Source: Coix lacryma-jobi var. lacryma-jobi (Eukaryota; Streptophyta; Magnoliopsida; Poales; Poaceae). From it: DNA of 64,000 nt. The notes below the pieces were generated by a model. The model was not told the origin of the DNA. It was given only the letters and a program-made list of their open reading frames with translations, and did not search any database. Numbering within the stretch: the stretch's first letter is position 1; each line of letters opens with the position of its first letter. The DNA lies in assembly GCA_009763385.1 (NCBI GenBank), contig CM019825.1, forward strand, positions 120,901,631 to 120,965,630, written 5' to 3'. Position numbers and translations under genes: made by a program. This document shows positions 32,046 to 43,292 of this stretch, piece after piece.

Positions 32046-34105
32046 TGAAGGACCGGATTAGCGACCAGAGGGGGGGTGAATGGGAGCCTCAAATTCAACT
32101 CGTGAATAGAATGGCCCTTGTCCTAGAAAATCACCCCAAAAGCTAAGACTCGAAACAACCGAAGAGTTCACGACCTACGAGTAGGTGGATACCCTAGGAG
32201 ATGTCCTAGTGGTACAGCGGAACCCCTGGAGAAATACCGAAACTAACTGTCAAAGCCACGGAGCAAAACTGCACAAGCAGTAGATTTGCGGATTGTCCGG
32301 GGTCAGGATCCCGGACTGTCCGCCGTTGAGTCCCGGACTGTCCGCGACTGGGAGCCGGATTGTCCGCCGGCAAAAACGCAGAAACCAAACAGTGCTGCAA
32401 GTCTGCTGGACAGGTCCCGGACTGTCCGCGAGTTTGTACCATGGACTGTCCGCCGTTCACTCTACAGTGAACAGTCAGCGGTCTGCTCCCGACTGACCTG
32501 GCCGAGACCTGATGCGCGGACTGTCCGCCGTCAGAGGCGCGGACTGTCCGCCAACACCCAGGAAGCACAAAACTGCTCGGGTTCAAAACCAAATCTGCTT
32601 CGATCTCAACCAAATCAAAAGGGACTTCGATCAAACTCCTCCCAGATGTTCCTCTACGTGTTGGGGTGCTAATCCTAAGAAATCATCGCACCAAACCAAG
32701 TCTATAAAGAGAAATTCGAGGATCACCGGAAAGGAGAAAGAACGAAGAACAAACACAAAATCAACCCGATCTATGGATTCGTGAGGTTAGGAGAGAATTC
32801 CTTCGGTAGAAAGAAGGGGCTCACGACCAAGAACAAATTGATTCAAGTGGAATCGAAAATCATCTCACGGAGAGGAAGAACGAGACAAGTCTCCGGGAGA
32901 TGAAAAAGCAAAACGCGAAGAACACAAACACAAACGCGAGTTGATTCGATTTCAGCCGAAATTGCTCCACACGAGGAGACAATGAGAATACGGTCTCGTT
33001 TCCTCAAAAGATCAAAATACACAGAGGTATGATTCCCGTCTCTGCGGTTCGCTTGCAGCGAGGTATGATTAGAACCTAAGCGGGGGCTAGAGAGATAGAG
33101 AGCTCAGGAGCAAATGACTGCAAGGATAGAGAGAGAGGAGGGGTGCCTCTCTTATTTATAGCCTAATCACAATAATCCCCTTCTACTCCTAGATACAAGA
33201 GCGAAGCGGCCAACCCTAGGGGTATCCCGGTCCAACTCTGCTTGATGTTGATCCGATGGCCACGCGCCCATCTCATCCTTAGCTTCGCCTCGACGCAAGC
33301 CTTAGGATGCCGCCACGTGCCGCCCTGCCGACCGCCGCACCTACCTCGCGGATAGCTGCGCCGCCGCGCCAGCCTCTCCACGCCGCCACACGTCGACCAT
33401 CCTTTTTGCGGACCTCCCCCCGGTTTTGAGGCCGAAACCGGGAAACCTGGGCCTTCCCCCGGTTTTGAGGCTGAAACCAGGAAACCTGTCCTCAGGCTGA
33501 GTTTTGTGGCCCAAACTCAGAAACCCACGCGCCCAGGTTTTGAGGCCCAAACCTGGAAACCGTTCACGACGAGTTTTGAGGCCCAAACTCGGAAACCGGC
33601 CACCCCGAGTTTTGAGGCCCAAACTCGGAAACCGTCGATGGTAGCTTTTCGAGGCTCAGCTACCGAACCCGTGCCGTAGACGGGATGTGGTTCGCACACC
33701 CCGAGTTCCAGCACCGATGCCGGAGCATGTCCAGCCTCCACGCCGGGCACAGTGCATTTGTCATCCTTCTCGGCCTCCCGCCAAGTGTCACGACGCCATC
33801 ACCTTCCTCCCGACTCGGCCGATGCGCCGCACATCACCATGTGCTCTTGCTTGTCAACGCCACGTGCCAGCTACCACAACGGGTCCTCAGGTCTCCCGGT
33901 CCGTCGGTCCAAGCTCCACGTCCGCCCTTCACCGCTCCCGGTCCGTCGGAACGGCACGTCCCTACTTGACCTTCACCTCACCTTCGACCACTGCCCGAGC
34001 TCCGCACCTGCACGTCAACACAGCCAAGAGACATGTTGCCTGTTGATCGATCACTCATCACTCAGGAAGGGAACCACAAGGGCACATATCAACCTTGTGT
34101 TCTCA
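32046..34105 (-). repeat. Copia A 5' LTR
   Basis: The 5' LTR is 2060 bp, equal in length to the 3' LTR. It holds the CGGACTGTCCG cluster at 32281-32560, a hairpin array at 33415-33664 and an intact TATA-like word on the minus strand (CTATAAATAAGAG, about 33153-33166). Confidence 0.9.
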
Positions 34106-34110
34106 CTTAG

Positions 34111-35081
34111 TGTTTGATCTTTGCCAATAGGTTTCTTAGTTAGTTTAGTGTTTATCTTATTAAGTCAAGTATTTGCTCTGACGTCCGCAAGGGTGTCTCT
34201 ATTCAAAGCTAGGGTAGAGATAGTTAGAATATAGTTAAGCATGGTGCTTAGTTATAGACTTACCTTCAGATACGGCTAGACCCCCGGATAGCTGTGGTAG
34301 CAAGCAGGTGGTGACAGCCCTGTGCGCCTTGAATTCCACCATGTAGTTGGCCCAGTTTAACAGTAAGGCTCGTTGTGCTAGCGTTCAACCTAAGTCAGTG
34401 GTAAAGGCTAGTACGCATCGATACTTGATAAGATTGGAATAAAACTTTACTTAGCTTAGTTGCTTTATTGACTTTTGCCTGTCTTGCTTCGCAGTTATCT
34501 TGCTCTGTGCTTATCTAGGAGTAGTTATTAGTTAGTAGTTAGTTATCTTTAGTTACCCTTAGTTACCCCATAACTACCTATCCATCCACCTTACCTTAGC
34601 CATCCATTTCATCCTTACCTATCCACCCACATATTCTTTCTAGCCCTCCATCCCCTATTTTCCCTTCTCTCCTTTTCCCATTTCTCTTCGACTCTCATCC
34701 CCTCCTTGACTCGACTCATACACCACCCTAGCCTTCCCTTGGGATCAAATAAATTGACACCTGGTACTCACAAGCGAAGTGCTACTACGATAGTTCTATG
34801 CGCTTTCAGAATCTCCTCCTGGTAGATTGCATTCTCTCTAGCTAGCTCCTACTAGTGTCGGGATTGACAACCCCATTTGGCATTAGTAGACAGCTGCTTT
34901 AGCTCCACTCCTTTAGGTATAGTGACTGGACTTGCTTCAAGCACTTCTGACACCGTTGCCGGGAATAGATCCCATAGTCTACTCCTAGTAACGACGTTTT
35001 CTTGTGTCAACAAGCATTTCTGGGCCGTTACCGGGGATAGTTGCCTAGCTCTATCTTTAGTGAAGCTAAGAACTACCAACA
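34111..35081 (+). repeat. AL1 5' LTR, last segment with fossil primer sites
   Basis: This segment continues the AL1 LTR after the copia A insertion and ends CTACCAACA at 35081. Near its end are two decayed versions of the primer-site block: TGACACCGTTGCCGGGA at 34948-34964, and TGGGCCGTTACCGGGGA at 35021-35037. The second directly follows GTGTCAACA + AGCATTTC, which looks like an older LTR end. The functional copy is outside the LTR at 35090. Confidence 0.85.
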
Positions 35082-35089
35082 AGCATTTC

Positions 35090-35107
35090 TGGCGCCGTTG
35101 CCGGGGG
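35090..35107 (+). other. AL1 primer-binding site (tRNA-Asp)
   Basis: TGGCGCCGTTGCCGGGGG lies 8 nt after the LTR end, complementary to the 3' end of tRNA-Asp. Confidence 0.9.
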
Positions 35108-35269
35108 AAGGCAATCGGTGTATCGGTTGAGTCCTTGTCAAATTTATCTTCGCTTAAGCTCCCGCTTAGCGAATCCCATCTTACCCCATTCTTTCTTTCC
35201 TTAGTCCTTCTTATCTTTTTCCTTCATCTTCTTTAACTTCTTTCTTTCTTATCTCGTTCTATCTTCACG

Positions 35270-37147
35270 ATGGCCAATAAGGCCATTTGTGAGTTTTCTG
35301 CTCCTTCTGCCGCTAATGTAGCGATAGGACCAGACGTGATCGATGCCAACCTCAATTTTGAGTTGAAACCGGCTCTGATCACGATGGTCCAAGCTAGCCC
35401 GTTCTGTGGCAAGGCTCATGAGGATGCCAATGCTCACCTCCAACAATTCTTGGAGATTTGCGGCACCTTCACCATTAAGGGGATAATCCAAGAAGCCATT
35501 CGTCTTCGTCTCTTTCCTTTCTCTTTGCTAGGAAAAGCAAAGCAATGGTTCTATACTGATCGCAACGCTGTAGACACATGGGACAAGTGTTCCAATGCTT
35601 TTCTCGCCAAATTCTTTCCGATGGGCAAGACGAATGCTCTGCACAACAAAATCTCCAGCTTTACGCAACAAGCCGAGGAATCTATTCCCGAGGCTTGGGA
35701 GAGGTTGCAAGAGTATGTCGCTGCTTGTCTGCACCATGGTATGGAGGACTGGCTATTGATCCAGAACTTCTACCATGGCCTAACCCCATTCTCTAGAAGC
35801 CATTTGGATGCCGCCGCCGGCGGTGCATTCTTTTCTCTGAATGTTGCAGATGCTAAGGCTCTCATAGAGAAGATGGTGTCGAACCAAGGATGGAATGACG
35901 AGAGACTACAGCCCCGTAAGCAAGGTATACATTCCCTTAAGGAGGCCGACATGATCGTGGCCAAGATGGACCTGCTGGCAAAGAAGCTGGACAGCTGTGG
36001 GAAGATGAACCAACAATAGAGTGTCCAATCTTTGGAATCCTACATGACTTGTGAAGTCTGTGGAGAAACCGGACATTTTGGGAGCCACTGCCCCGAGCTA
36101 CATGAAGATTTGAACTTCATCAACAACAACAACGGTTTCCGTCAACAGAATCAAGGATGGAATCAACCTGTAAATTCTCAAGGTAACAATTCAATCCCCC
36201 GCTCTAATTTTTAGAATTCTGATGATTTCTCGTTCTTAAAGAATCTAGTCTACTCTCAAGGTAGAACTACTGAATTTTTGAATAAGAAATTAATGTCGAA
36301 TGATAAAACCCTTGAGAATATAAATGCTAAATTGGAAGATTTCTCATCTGCTCTGAAAAATCAATTAAGCTTTAATAAGATGTTAGAAACCCAATTAGCT
36401 CAACTTGCTGCTATCATACCATCTTTTGAAACTGGCAAAATTCCTGCTAAACCTGACATGGAAACTGCAAATATGATTGAAATAAAATATTTTAACTATT
36501 ATGAAGATCAAACCATGACTGTTAAAAAGGGTGATCCTGGTAGTCCCATAATTAGATGCTCAATCTTTGGTGAGGTCTTTAAAAATGCCATGTGTGATTT
36601 AGGATCGAGTGTGAACATTTTATCTAAAGATTTCTATGAAAACTCGTTCTTTCCACCCATGTCATCCACATCTGCCTATGTTGTGCTAGCTGATCAATCC
36701 ACTTGCTATGTAGAAGGAATAGTTAATGATTTACCTGTTCATATTAGAGCTTCCTATGTTCCTGCTGATTTCATAATACTAGATATGGGAAATAGGAAAG
36801 ATGTGCCTCTAATCTTAAGTACACCCTTCTTGAACACTGTTGATGCTTGCATATATGTGGGAAGTGGTAAAATGCAAATGACATTAGGAGGGAGGAAGGA
36901 AATATTCTCCTTTTCCCGTGGTCCCGCATATGCCGCTAACATGCAGGTAGCAAAACCCGTTCGTACCAAGAAGAGGCACCCAAGAACAAGGTGGAACATA
37001 AAGAAAGAACCACCTCCTCCTGAGTTGTGTAATTCACATAACAAAGGAGAGGTGCCAAAAGAAGAAGAACCTGATGAAGTACTGAGAGAAGAAGTGCCTA
37101 AGGAAGAAGAAGACCCACCTGATAAGGATGAAATTCCATGGACCTAA
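35270..37147 (+). pseudogene. AL1 gag and protease
   Basis: This single frame of 626 codons starts at ATG 35270 (MANKAICEFSA) and is broken only by in-frame stops at 36017-36019 and near 36212-36214. Order: capsid-like domain (RLFPFSLLGKAKQWF, FLAKFFPMGKTNAL), zinc knuckle CEVCGETGHFGSHC, coiled-coil region (NAKLEDFSSALKNQLSFNKM), protease-like domain with CDLGSSVNI, and an acidic/basic tail ending at 37147. It is a sister copy of the AL2 protein without its frameshifts, so the two define the intact reading frame. No RT or integrase follows. Confidence 0.9.
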
Positions 37148-38096
37148 GGTATGGTTTTATTTTTAATTTTTCCCTTCAATTTTCCCTTTTTTGAATAAAT
37201 AACATATGTCATGCATGAAACTAAAAAAAATTAGTTATCATTAGTTTTATGCATAGGTATATGTTAACTTAGTTAGAATAATAAAATATCATAATAGGAT
37301 AGTTTCCCTTTTCACAACATTAGATAGTTTTCCTTTTTTAATAAAATGAGAACAAGAGCTCCGACTGAGAAGAAGAAGATCCTTCACCGAGCAAGAAGCC
37401 AGCTTGGGGGAGACTCCCGCTCCGATAAGGTATGTCTCAAGCCTACACTTTACATTCAGTTCTTAAATTCTATATCTTTTGAATGTCACATGCTTGCCTA
37501 AATAACCATTCCATGAATCAAATTGATAAAATCTGCTTAAACAAGTTGAAACCTGAATAAGATTTGAATTATGTCATGCAAATGCTATTGTTATGGTTTG
37601 AATAACTGGTCTTATCTAAGTTGTAGCTTTTGTGGGTTGCACATGCTTAAACTGAAATCATCCCCTCTTTTCCCTTCTCTCCTTTTCCCATTTCTCTTTT
37701 CTTCGACTCTCATCCCCTCCTTGACTCGACTCATACACCACCCTAGCCTTCCCTTGGGATCAAATAAATCGACACCTGGTACTCCTAGGAGAAGTGCTAC
37801 TACGATAGTTCTGTGTGCATGCAGAATCTCCTCCTGGTAGATTGCATTCTCTCTAGCTAGCTCCTACTAGTGTCCGGATTGACAACCCCATTTGGCATTA
37901 GTAGACAGTTGCTTTAGCTCCACTCCTTTAGGTATAGTGACTGGACTTGCTTCAAGCACTTCTGACACCGTTGCCGGGAATAGATCCCATAGTCTACTCC
38001 TAGTAACGACGTTGGCTAGTGTCAACAAGCATTTCTGGGCCATTACCGGGGATAGTTGCCTAGTTCTATCTTTAGTGAAGCTAAGAACTACCAACA
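37148..38096 (+). other. AL1 3' non-coding region and 3' LTR remnant
   Basis: 37148-37650 matches the AL2 3' non-coding region in reverse. At about 37660 the sequence jumps into the middle of the LTR (compare 34655 onward), so a deletion removed roughly 1.2 kb of interior, the polypurine tract and about 1.5 kb of LTR. The remaining LTR end (about 440 bp) contains both fossil primer sites and ends CTACCAACA at 38096, followed by the GACAC duplication. Confidence 0.8.
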
Positions 38097-38101
38097 GACA
38101 C

Positions 38102-39401
38102 CACAAAAGCTCCCTCACCCAAATCCACGCGAGTCAACTAGTGACAGAATGGACTTTGGGTAACCTCAACCTCCCCCGAGCAACGCGAGGGGGATTCAGG
38201 CTTTTTCGCAAAGCAGGAAGCCCGATTTCTGTAGAGCACGAAGTCGGGAATCCAACGCAAAAAGCGGATCTCAAATCGGAGCTCGAACGCAAAAGATACG
38301 GACGAAAACGCGTGCTCACTGCATTGACCGGACTCTGCAGTGCGTCCGGTCCAAGATGAACGGACGCGTCCGGTCAGAGAAAAGTCTCTCTGGTTGCTCT
38401 CTGTTCATGACCGGACTCTGCTCCTGGGTGAGTCCGGTCGCAAGAACCGAGCGTCCGATCCCTGGCAAGAAAGCGGTGAACAGTAACACCAGCGAGTCCG
38501 GTCACATGTTCCCAGGTGAGTCCGGTCGAGTTCGCCTAGAATGAAACGCTCGGCCCTCAACGATCGGACGCACGAGGTCAGCGTCTGGTCGGTTCGAGGC
38601 GTGCATCCGGTCACCTCGCGCAAACTGGACAGGGCGGGTGTTCAACGACCGGACTCTGACTCGGTGCGTCCGGTCGCTATGAGACAGCGTCCGGTCACCC
38701 CGACCAGCTCACTATTCTTCCACTGAATCGACCCGATCTCCCTCAAATCAAAAGCACTAGGGCTCAAATTTCGTATGAGGGGTCACAAGGATGTTAGTGA
38801 GCTACTCCTAAGAGATCATAGCTCGAACCTAACTCCAAATCGGTGAATCGAAGAAAACGATGAAGAACGGGCAGGAACTCGATCCCAAAACTAAATCCGA
38901 CCGATCTACTATCTCGTGAGGAATTAGAGAAAACCCTTTGGTAGAAAGATGTCTCTCACGATGCTCTAGAAGATGGTTCAAACGGATTTGCGAATCTTCC
39001 CTCGAAACAAGAAATCTTGTGAATATTGAAAGAGGGGAAAACGTGCAACGCGAAGAACAAAATCGCAAGACAAAATAAAGCACGAATTTGATCCTTGGAT
39101 TCAGAGGAATGGATGATTGATTAAGCACTTGGTGTTGGGCTACAAGCCACTCCTAGCAACAAAAAGCATGGATGGCAAAAAGCTCAAGAATAAGAGCCGG
39201 TCTCCCTCTAACCCTAGCCTCCTCTCACCTAAACAAAATGAGAGTGACACCTCCCAAGGATTGGACTACCCTAGCAGCCCCCTTCATCTATATATATAGG
39301 CGCACGTCCGAAGACCAAAACGCCCTCTCATGAAGTACTCAACCCAAATACCCCCCAGGGGTAAAACTGTCCAACCCTAGCAGTTTTCATCAGACGACCA
39401 C
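38102..39401 (-). repeat. Copia B LTR, middle segment
   Basis: This is the part of the B LTR between AL1 and AL3. It holds a cluster of GTCCGGTC / GACCGGAC words (38325-38700, about a dozen copies), which replace the CGGACTGTCCG words of copia A at the same position. The rest is unique LTR sequence without coding potential. Confidence 0.75.
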
Positions 39402-40440
39402 TGTTGACACCTGGGGAGGCACGCAGAAGAAACCGCAAGCGCACGGCTGTCAGTTGTAGCTTTTCACCTCAGAGTATTCCGGGGTATCGAATCCACGAGA
39501 AACGTGAAGTGATTTTGAGAAAACTAGGGGGGTAAGGATATCTAGGATAGTTGAAGGGAACGGGCACTATCTACTGGGGTAGATCCTAGTTCTATTAGAC
39601 TTCTAGTGATTTAAGTTCTTTACTAGTGTATTGTGGGCGTACTAGCCTTTACCACTGACTTAGGTTGAACGCTAGCACAACGAGCCCTACTGTTAAACTA
39701 GACCAACTACGTGGTGGAATTCAAGGCGCACAGGGCTGTCACCACCTGCTTGCTACCACAGCTATCCGGGGGCCTAGCCGTATTCACTGGCAATATATAG
39801 CCTAAGTACCACACTTAATCTATAGAACTAGAGCACTTGAAACTAATATCAAGCAATGAAACAAACACACAAGTACTGAAAGTAAATACTTGAAGATAAA
39901 ATAAGATACTAAGTTACCAAAGTTGAAGCGCAGAGCAGAGAGAAGCAGAGGTCTCCGACAACTCCAGAACTCTCCAGACTTCTACTCTTCTCCTTTCCAG
40001 CTCCTCTTCTAGTGAGGCACTCACACTCTCTCTAATCTCTCTATCATAGCAAGTGTGCTACTCTAACCAACTGGTGAGGAATGGTGTGAGGCTCCCTAAA
40101 TGAGAGCTCAAGGGGGCCTATTTATAGTGCTAGGAAGCTAGGGGGTACTTATAAAGTGAGGGGAGGTCGGTTAGGGTTTAGAGGGGTGGCGCCCGCCACC
40201 AAACCCTGGCGCCCGCCACCTCTCAGCCGTCCGTTGCAACCGCCATTCATCCAACGGTCTTCATTTGCTCTCCCAAGTTGGTTTGAGGGCCGGTTAGGGT
40301 TTAGACACGTGTCCAAAGCCCATTATCTAGGTGACACTCTTCTTAGCCCTTGGATCAAACCGCCTTAATGTGCAATGGCCAAGATTTGAGCTTTTGGTGA
40401 TTCCCACGGATCGATGACGTTGCTTGGGCCACTTTTGGCT
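39402..40440 (-). repeat. AL3 3' LTR, shortened
   Basis: It matches 47798-48838 of the 5' LTR. The last about 250 bp of plus-coordinate LTR (U3 start, terminal hairpin) are missing, and the sequence passes directly into the 3' non-coding region. At the junction a short LTR word (GAGGTGATTCCCACG) is repeated (about 40397 and 40442), a sign of template switching or deletion between short homologies. TATA on the minus strand at 40118-40127. Confidence 0.8.
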
Positions 40441-42095
40441 TGAGGTGATTCCCACGAAACAATTTTATTGAACTAAGCATTCACACCAGATGTTCAACTA
40501 CCTATACTTATGTTAGTAACCTTTCCAAGTGGCTAATAAATCATACCTATGGTGGTTGAGAGATAGGATAGCTTGCAAGCAAGAGAAACACACTTTCCTC
40601 TTTTACATTCCTTGGGGTTTCAGGATATTTTCAAAATGAAAAACATGGTTCATTGAATCTCTCTTTAAATCTGAAGGCACTCATGGTGTATATCCTCACT
40701 TTATGGCAAAAGAAAATGCCAGAGTCTATCCTATGGTTTATGTGGAGTTTATAGGGAAAAGAAAGAATGTAGGGCACTTCTATCTCTCTTTTATTGCTAA
40801 GTCAAGTTTCGGATCATGGGAGAGTATAGTCATGCACTAGCCAAGGTATAAGGGTGACTAACTCAACTCCTTTGTTCTTTTTGAAACTCTTCTCTTACCA
40901 AGGATCATGGCTATATGCATCTCTTTTTTTTGAATACTTGGACACTTGTCCTTTTGAGAGCATTTGCTCTTTTTTTTGAATACTTGGACACTTGTCCTTT
41001 TTAGAGCATTTGCTCTTTTTTTAGATGCTATATAGCCATGTCCTTTGGAGGAATGAGAAAATTTATACTATTCTTTTAGAACAAAATTTTGGAGGAGAAC
41101 TACATGAGTATACTCTCAGTGTGAGAGTTCTCTCAAAAAGGCATGGTTTGCCTTGGCTTTTAGAGCATGACTAAACTCTTCTACCTAGATCAACTATTCT
41201 TGACAAAGCTCAAAGATTGATTTAGAAGGCTTTATGGGCTGTTCTCCTATACTCTAATATTTTGGCTCTGGTAGGTGGATAGGAAAGAAAGATCATGAAC
41301 CATGGTAATTTTGGTTTTCAAAATAAAAACTCCTAAGGTTGTAGCAGAGTACTAATGCAATTTCAATTACTACTTCTATATCTTATCAAACAACAACCTA
41401 GGTTGACTTCCCTATCAAATTGAGTAGGCTACTACACATGAATAAAAGGTAGAATAACATGTCATGTAAACACTCAATTCAAAAGAAATTGTCTTAGCAT
41501 TTTTTATTTCCTAGCTGCATTTTTAGTTCAAACCGAGACATTCAGTGATCCAAATTGTACAAAATTCAAAATACAGGTTTAGGGGTTCACCGGGGGTGTC
41601 TCGATGCAGAGTGGCCTGGCGGCCGCCAGTAATAGGTGGCCGCCGCCATGGGCTTTGGCCCATGCGGCTTGCAAACAGCGTGGTAGTTACCTTGCTAAGT
41701 TCAGGTTACAGCTTTGAACATTTTGTCATGTTGTACAGAGGTGTTTAGAGAGGGGATTTCCCCCACACTAGAAGTTTTGGCACTTTTTATTTAAAAATTA
41801 ACAATCTTGATGAAGGGAAAAAAATAACATGGGTGTCTTTTTATTCGTTAAATAAAAATTTCCTAAAGAAAAGTTCTAATTTAAAAATTAAACAATCTAA
41901 AATTTAAATCAAGCAAAATTAAACTTAAACTAAATCAAACTAAAAATCTAACTAGACACCCTAATCTAATCTAATCTAATGGAGGGGCCTCGTAGCGATC
42001 CTCGAAGCCCGTCTCTTTGAAGAGACGCTTGATCTTCGAGGTGCAGCCCTTGCGGAGGATGGTGAACCGATCCTCCATGTCCATTCGCCAGAGGG
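40441..42095 (-). other. AL3 3' non-coding region
   Basis: This is a non-coding, AT-rich region. At 40930-41025 a double-hairpin unit (GGACACTTGTCC then GAGCATTTGCTC and a T-run) occurs twice with a 46-bp period. CTGGCGGCCGCCAG palindromes like those in the LTR recur at 41620-41650. No frame is convincing here. Confidence 0.6.
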
Positions 42096-42824
42096 CTATC
42101 TCTGCGACTTGATCCTCAAGGCGCTCTTCTCCTTGCGCAGCTTCTTCACCTCGGCGGTGAGTTTTCCGAGGGTTAACCCCTCCTCACCACCGCTGTGCTC
42201 CATCTCGCCGGGGACTCCTGCCGGCGATGGGTTGAGACGGCGGCGCACGGATGGCTCGGAGAGCGACCCATTGGAGCCATGAGTGCTCGCCTCACGCTCA
42301 CGCAGCCTCTTCTCATAATGCCCATCGGGCATTCTCACGCCGTACACCTCCAGTTTAGCCCTCTTAGGATTGGGGCTGTAGCTCCGGGTGTGGCTATCCG
42401 AGCCAAAGCTGACCCGGGATTTCGCCCTTGTTGGAGAGGGCGTTTCATCACCCCTGGCCTTGACGGCCAGAGACTTCCTCGGGGTGATCTCCCCTGTGGT
42501 CGGCCTGGTGGGCGTCCTCAGTTTCTTCTCGGGTGGCGCCACTGGAGGAGGATGAAGACGGAGAGGAGACGAGGCCAGGGGGTGTTTCACCCCTGGCGGC
42601 CGCCCAGCAGGGGTGGCGCCCGCCGCTGGAGTGGTGGCTGGTGCCTTCCCTGCACCCTCTGGTGGTGTCCCCTTGACATAAGTGTCGTCTGGCAGCACCA
42701 TTGCTAAAGGAGGCACGTCAAGTACCTCCATGTCGTCGTCGATCAAAGATCGGATGATGGCTTTGGTGGTGGACGAGATGGATCCTTGAGGGTTATAGGA
42801 CTCGGATTTCCATGGAGATGACAT
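42096..42824 (-). CDS. AL3 extra ORF downstream of pol (function unknown)
   Basis: This is an uninterrupted 242-codon frame in the same orientation as gag-pol, 468 nt past the pol stop. Athila elements often carry a third (env-like) frame at this position. The protein starts MSSPWKSESYNPQGS, has a proline/alanine-rich middle (TTPAAGATPAGRPPG, APPEKKLRTPTRP), a basic stretch with SPNPKRAKLEVYG, and a C-terminal Leu/Lys/Glu heptad-like helix (LTAEVKKLRKEKSALRIK). I see no signal peptide and no membrane segment, so it does not resemble an envelope protein. I do not recognise the family. Part of its Pro/Ala stretch is encoded by GC palindromes resembling LTR words. Confidence 0.55.
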   Translation of the reverse strand: MSSPWKSESYNPQGSISSTTKAIIRSLIDDDMEVLDVPPLAMVLPDDTYVKGTPPEGAGKAPATTPAAGATPAGRPPGVKHPLASSPLRLHPPPVAPPEKKLRTPTRPTTGEITPRKSLAVKARGDETPSPTRAKSRVSFGSDSHTRSYSPNPKRAKLEVYGVRMPDGHYEKRLREREASTHGSNGSLSEPSVRRRLNPSPAGVPGEMEHSGGEEGLTLGKLTAEVKKLRKEKSALRIKSQR

Positions 42825-42833
42825 GGTTTTTGA

Positions 42834-42966
42834 GGAGGCGTGGCTGGACTTCGTGAGTGGATGGAGGGAGAAGAAGGAGTTCTTCTTTTAAGAAGGGGGA
42901 GGAGGCGTGGCTGGACTTCGTGAGTGGATGGAGGGAGAAGAAGGAGTTCTTCTTTTAAGAAGGGGG
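42834..42966. repeat. 67-bp tandem duplication
   Basis: Two adjacent, essentially identical copies (42834-42900 and 42901-42966) beginning GGAGGCGTGGCTGGACTTCG lie just upstream (minus sense) of the extra ORF. Identity suggests a recent duplication. Confidence 0.9.
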
Positions 42967-43292
42967 AGAAGTGGAGGGATAAGCCTTAGATGAACTAACA
43001 CGTCCTCATCTCCTCCTTCTTTCGCTCTCCCGAGCTCGGGATTAGCTGCCACGTGGAGAGGGGCTTCTAAACCACCACCTAGAGTGGCGGGCGCCAGGGT
43101 TTGGTGGCGGCCGCAAGTTGGGAGTGGCGGCCGCCACTCCTCCTTTGCCGGGCATCGAGCGGGAGAAGGTAAGTCTCCTAAATTTCAAAGTTCCGAGATC
43201 GAAATGGCTTGGTTGGGTCTAAAGAGGCCTATCTCGGGGTTTTGGATGGACTAGGTGCAAGAAAAGGACAAGGGGTAAATTGGGTCCATCCA

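Larger units (their letters stand above)
12312..34105 (-). mobile_element. Copia A (SIRE/Maximus-like), complete with nested insertions
   Basis: Copia A is a full minus-strand copia inserted in the AL1 5' LTR, flanked by CTTAG at 12307-12311 and 34106-34110. Both LTRs are 2060 bp (3' LTR 12312-14371, 5' LTR 32046-34105) and align along their whole length with scattered substitutions. The primer site is of the initiator-Met type. Gag, protease, integrase, RT and RNase H follow in the copia order (integrase before RT). AL2 is inserted in gag and solo LTR S in the 3' untranslated region. Frameshifts and a mutated integrase residue show it is inactive now. Confidence 0.9.
9668..38096 (+). mobile_element. 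Athila-like gypsy AL1 (gag-protease only)
   Basis: AL1 is a forward element inserted in the LTR of copia B. The ends are TGTTGATGGT...CTACCAACA and both sides carry the 5-bp duplication GACAC (9663-9667 and 38097-38101). Its 5' LTR is split into 9668-10585, 12227-12311 and 34111-35081 (about 1.97 kb joined) by AL4 and copia A. The interior has a tRNA-Asp primer site and a gag-protease frame with two nonsense codons. The 3' LTR survives only as its last ~440 bp because a deletion removed the end of the interior and the beginning of that LTR. There is no RT or integrase. Confidence 0.85.
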
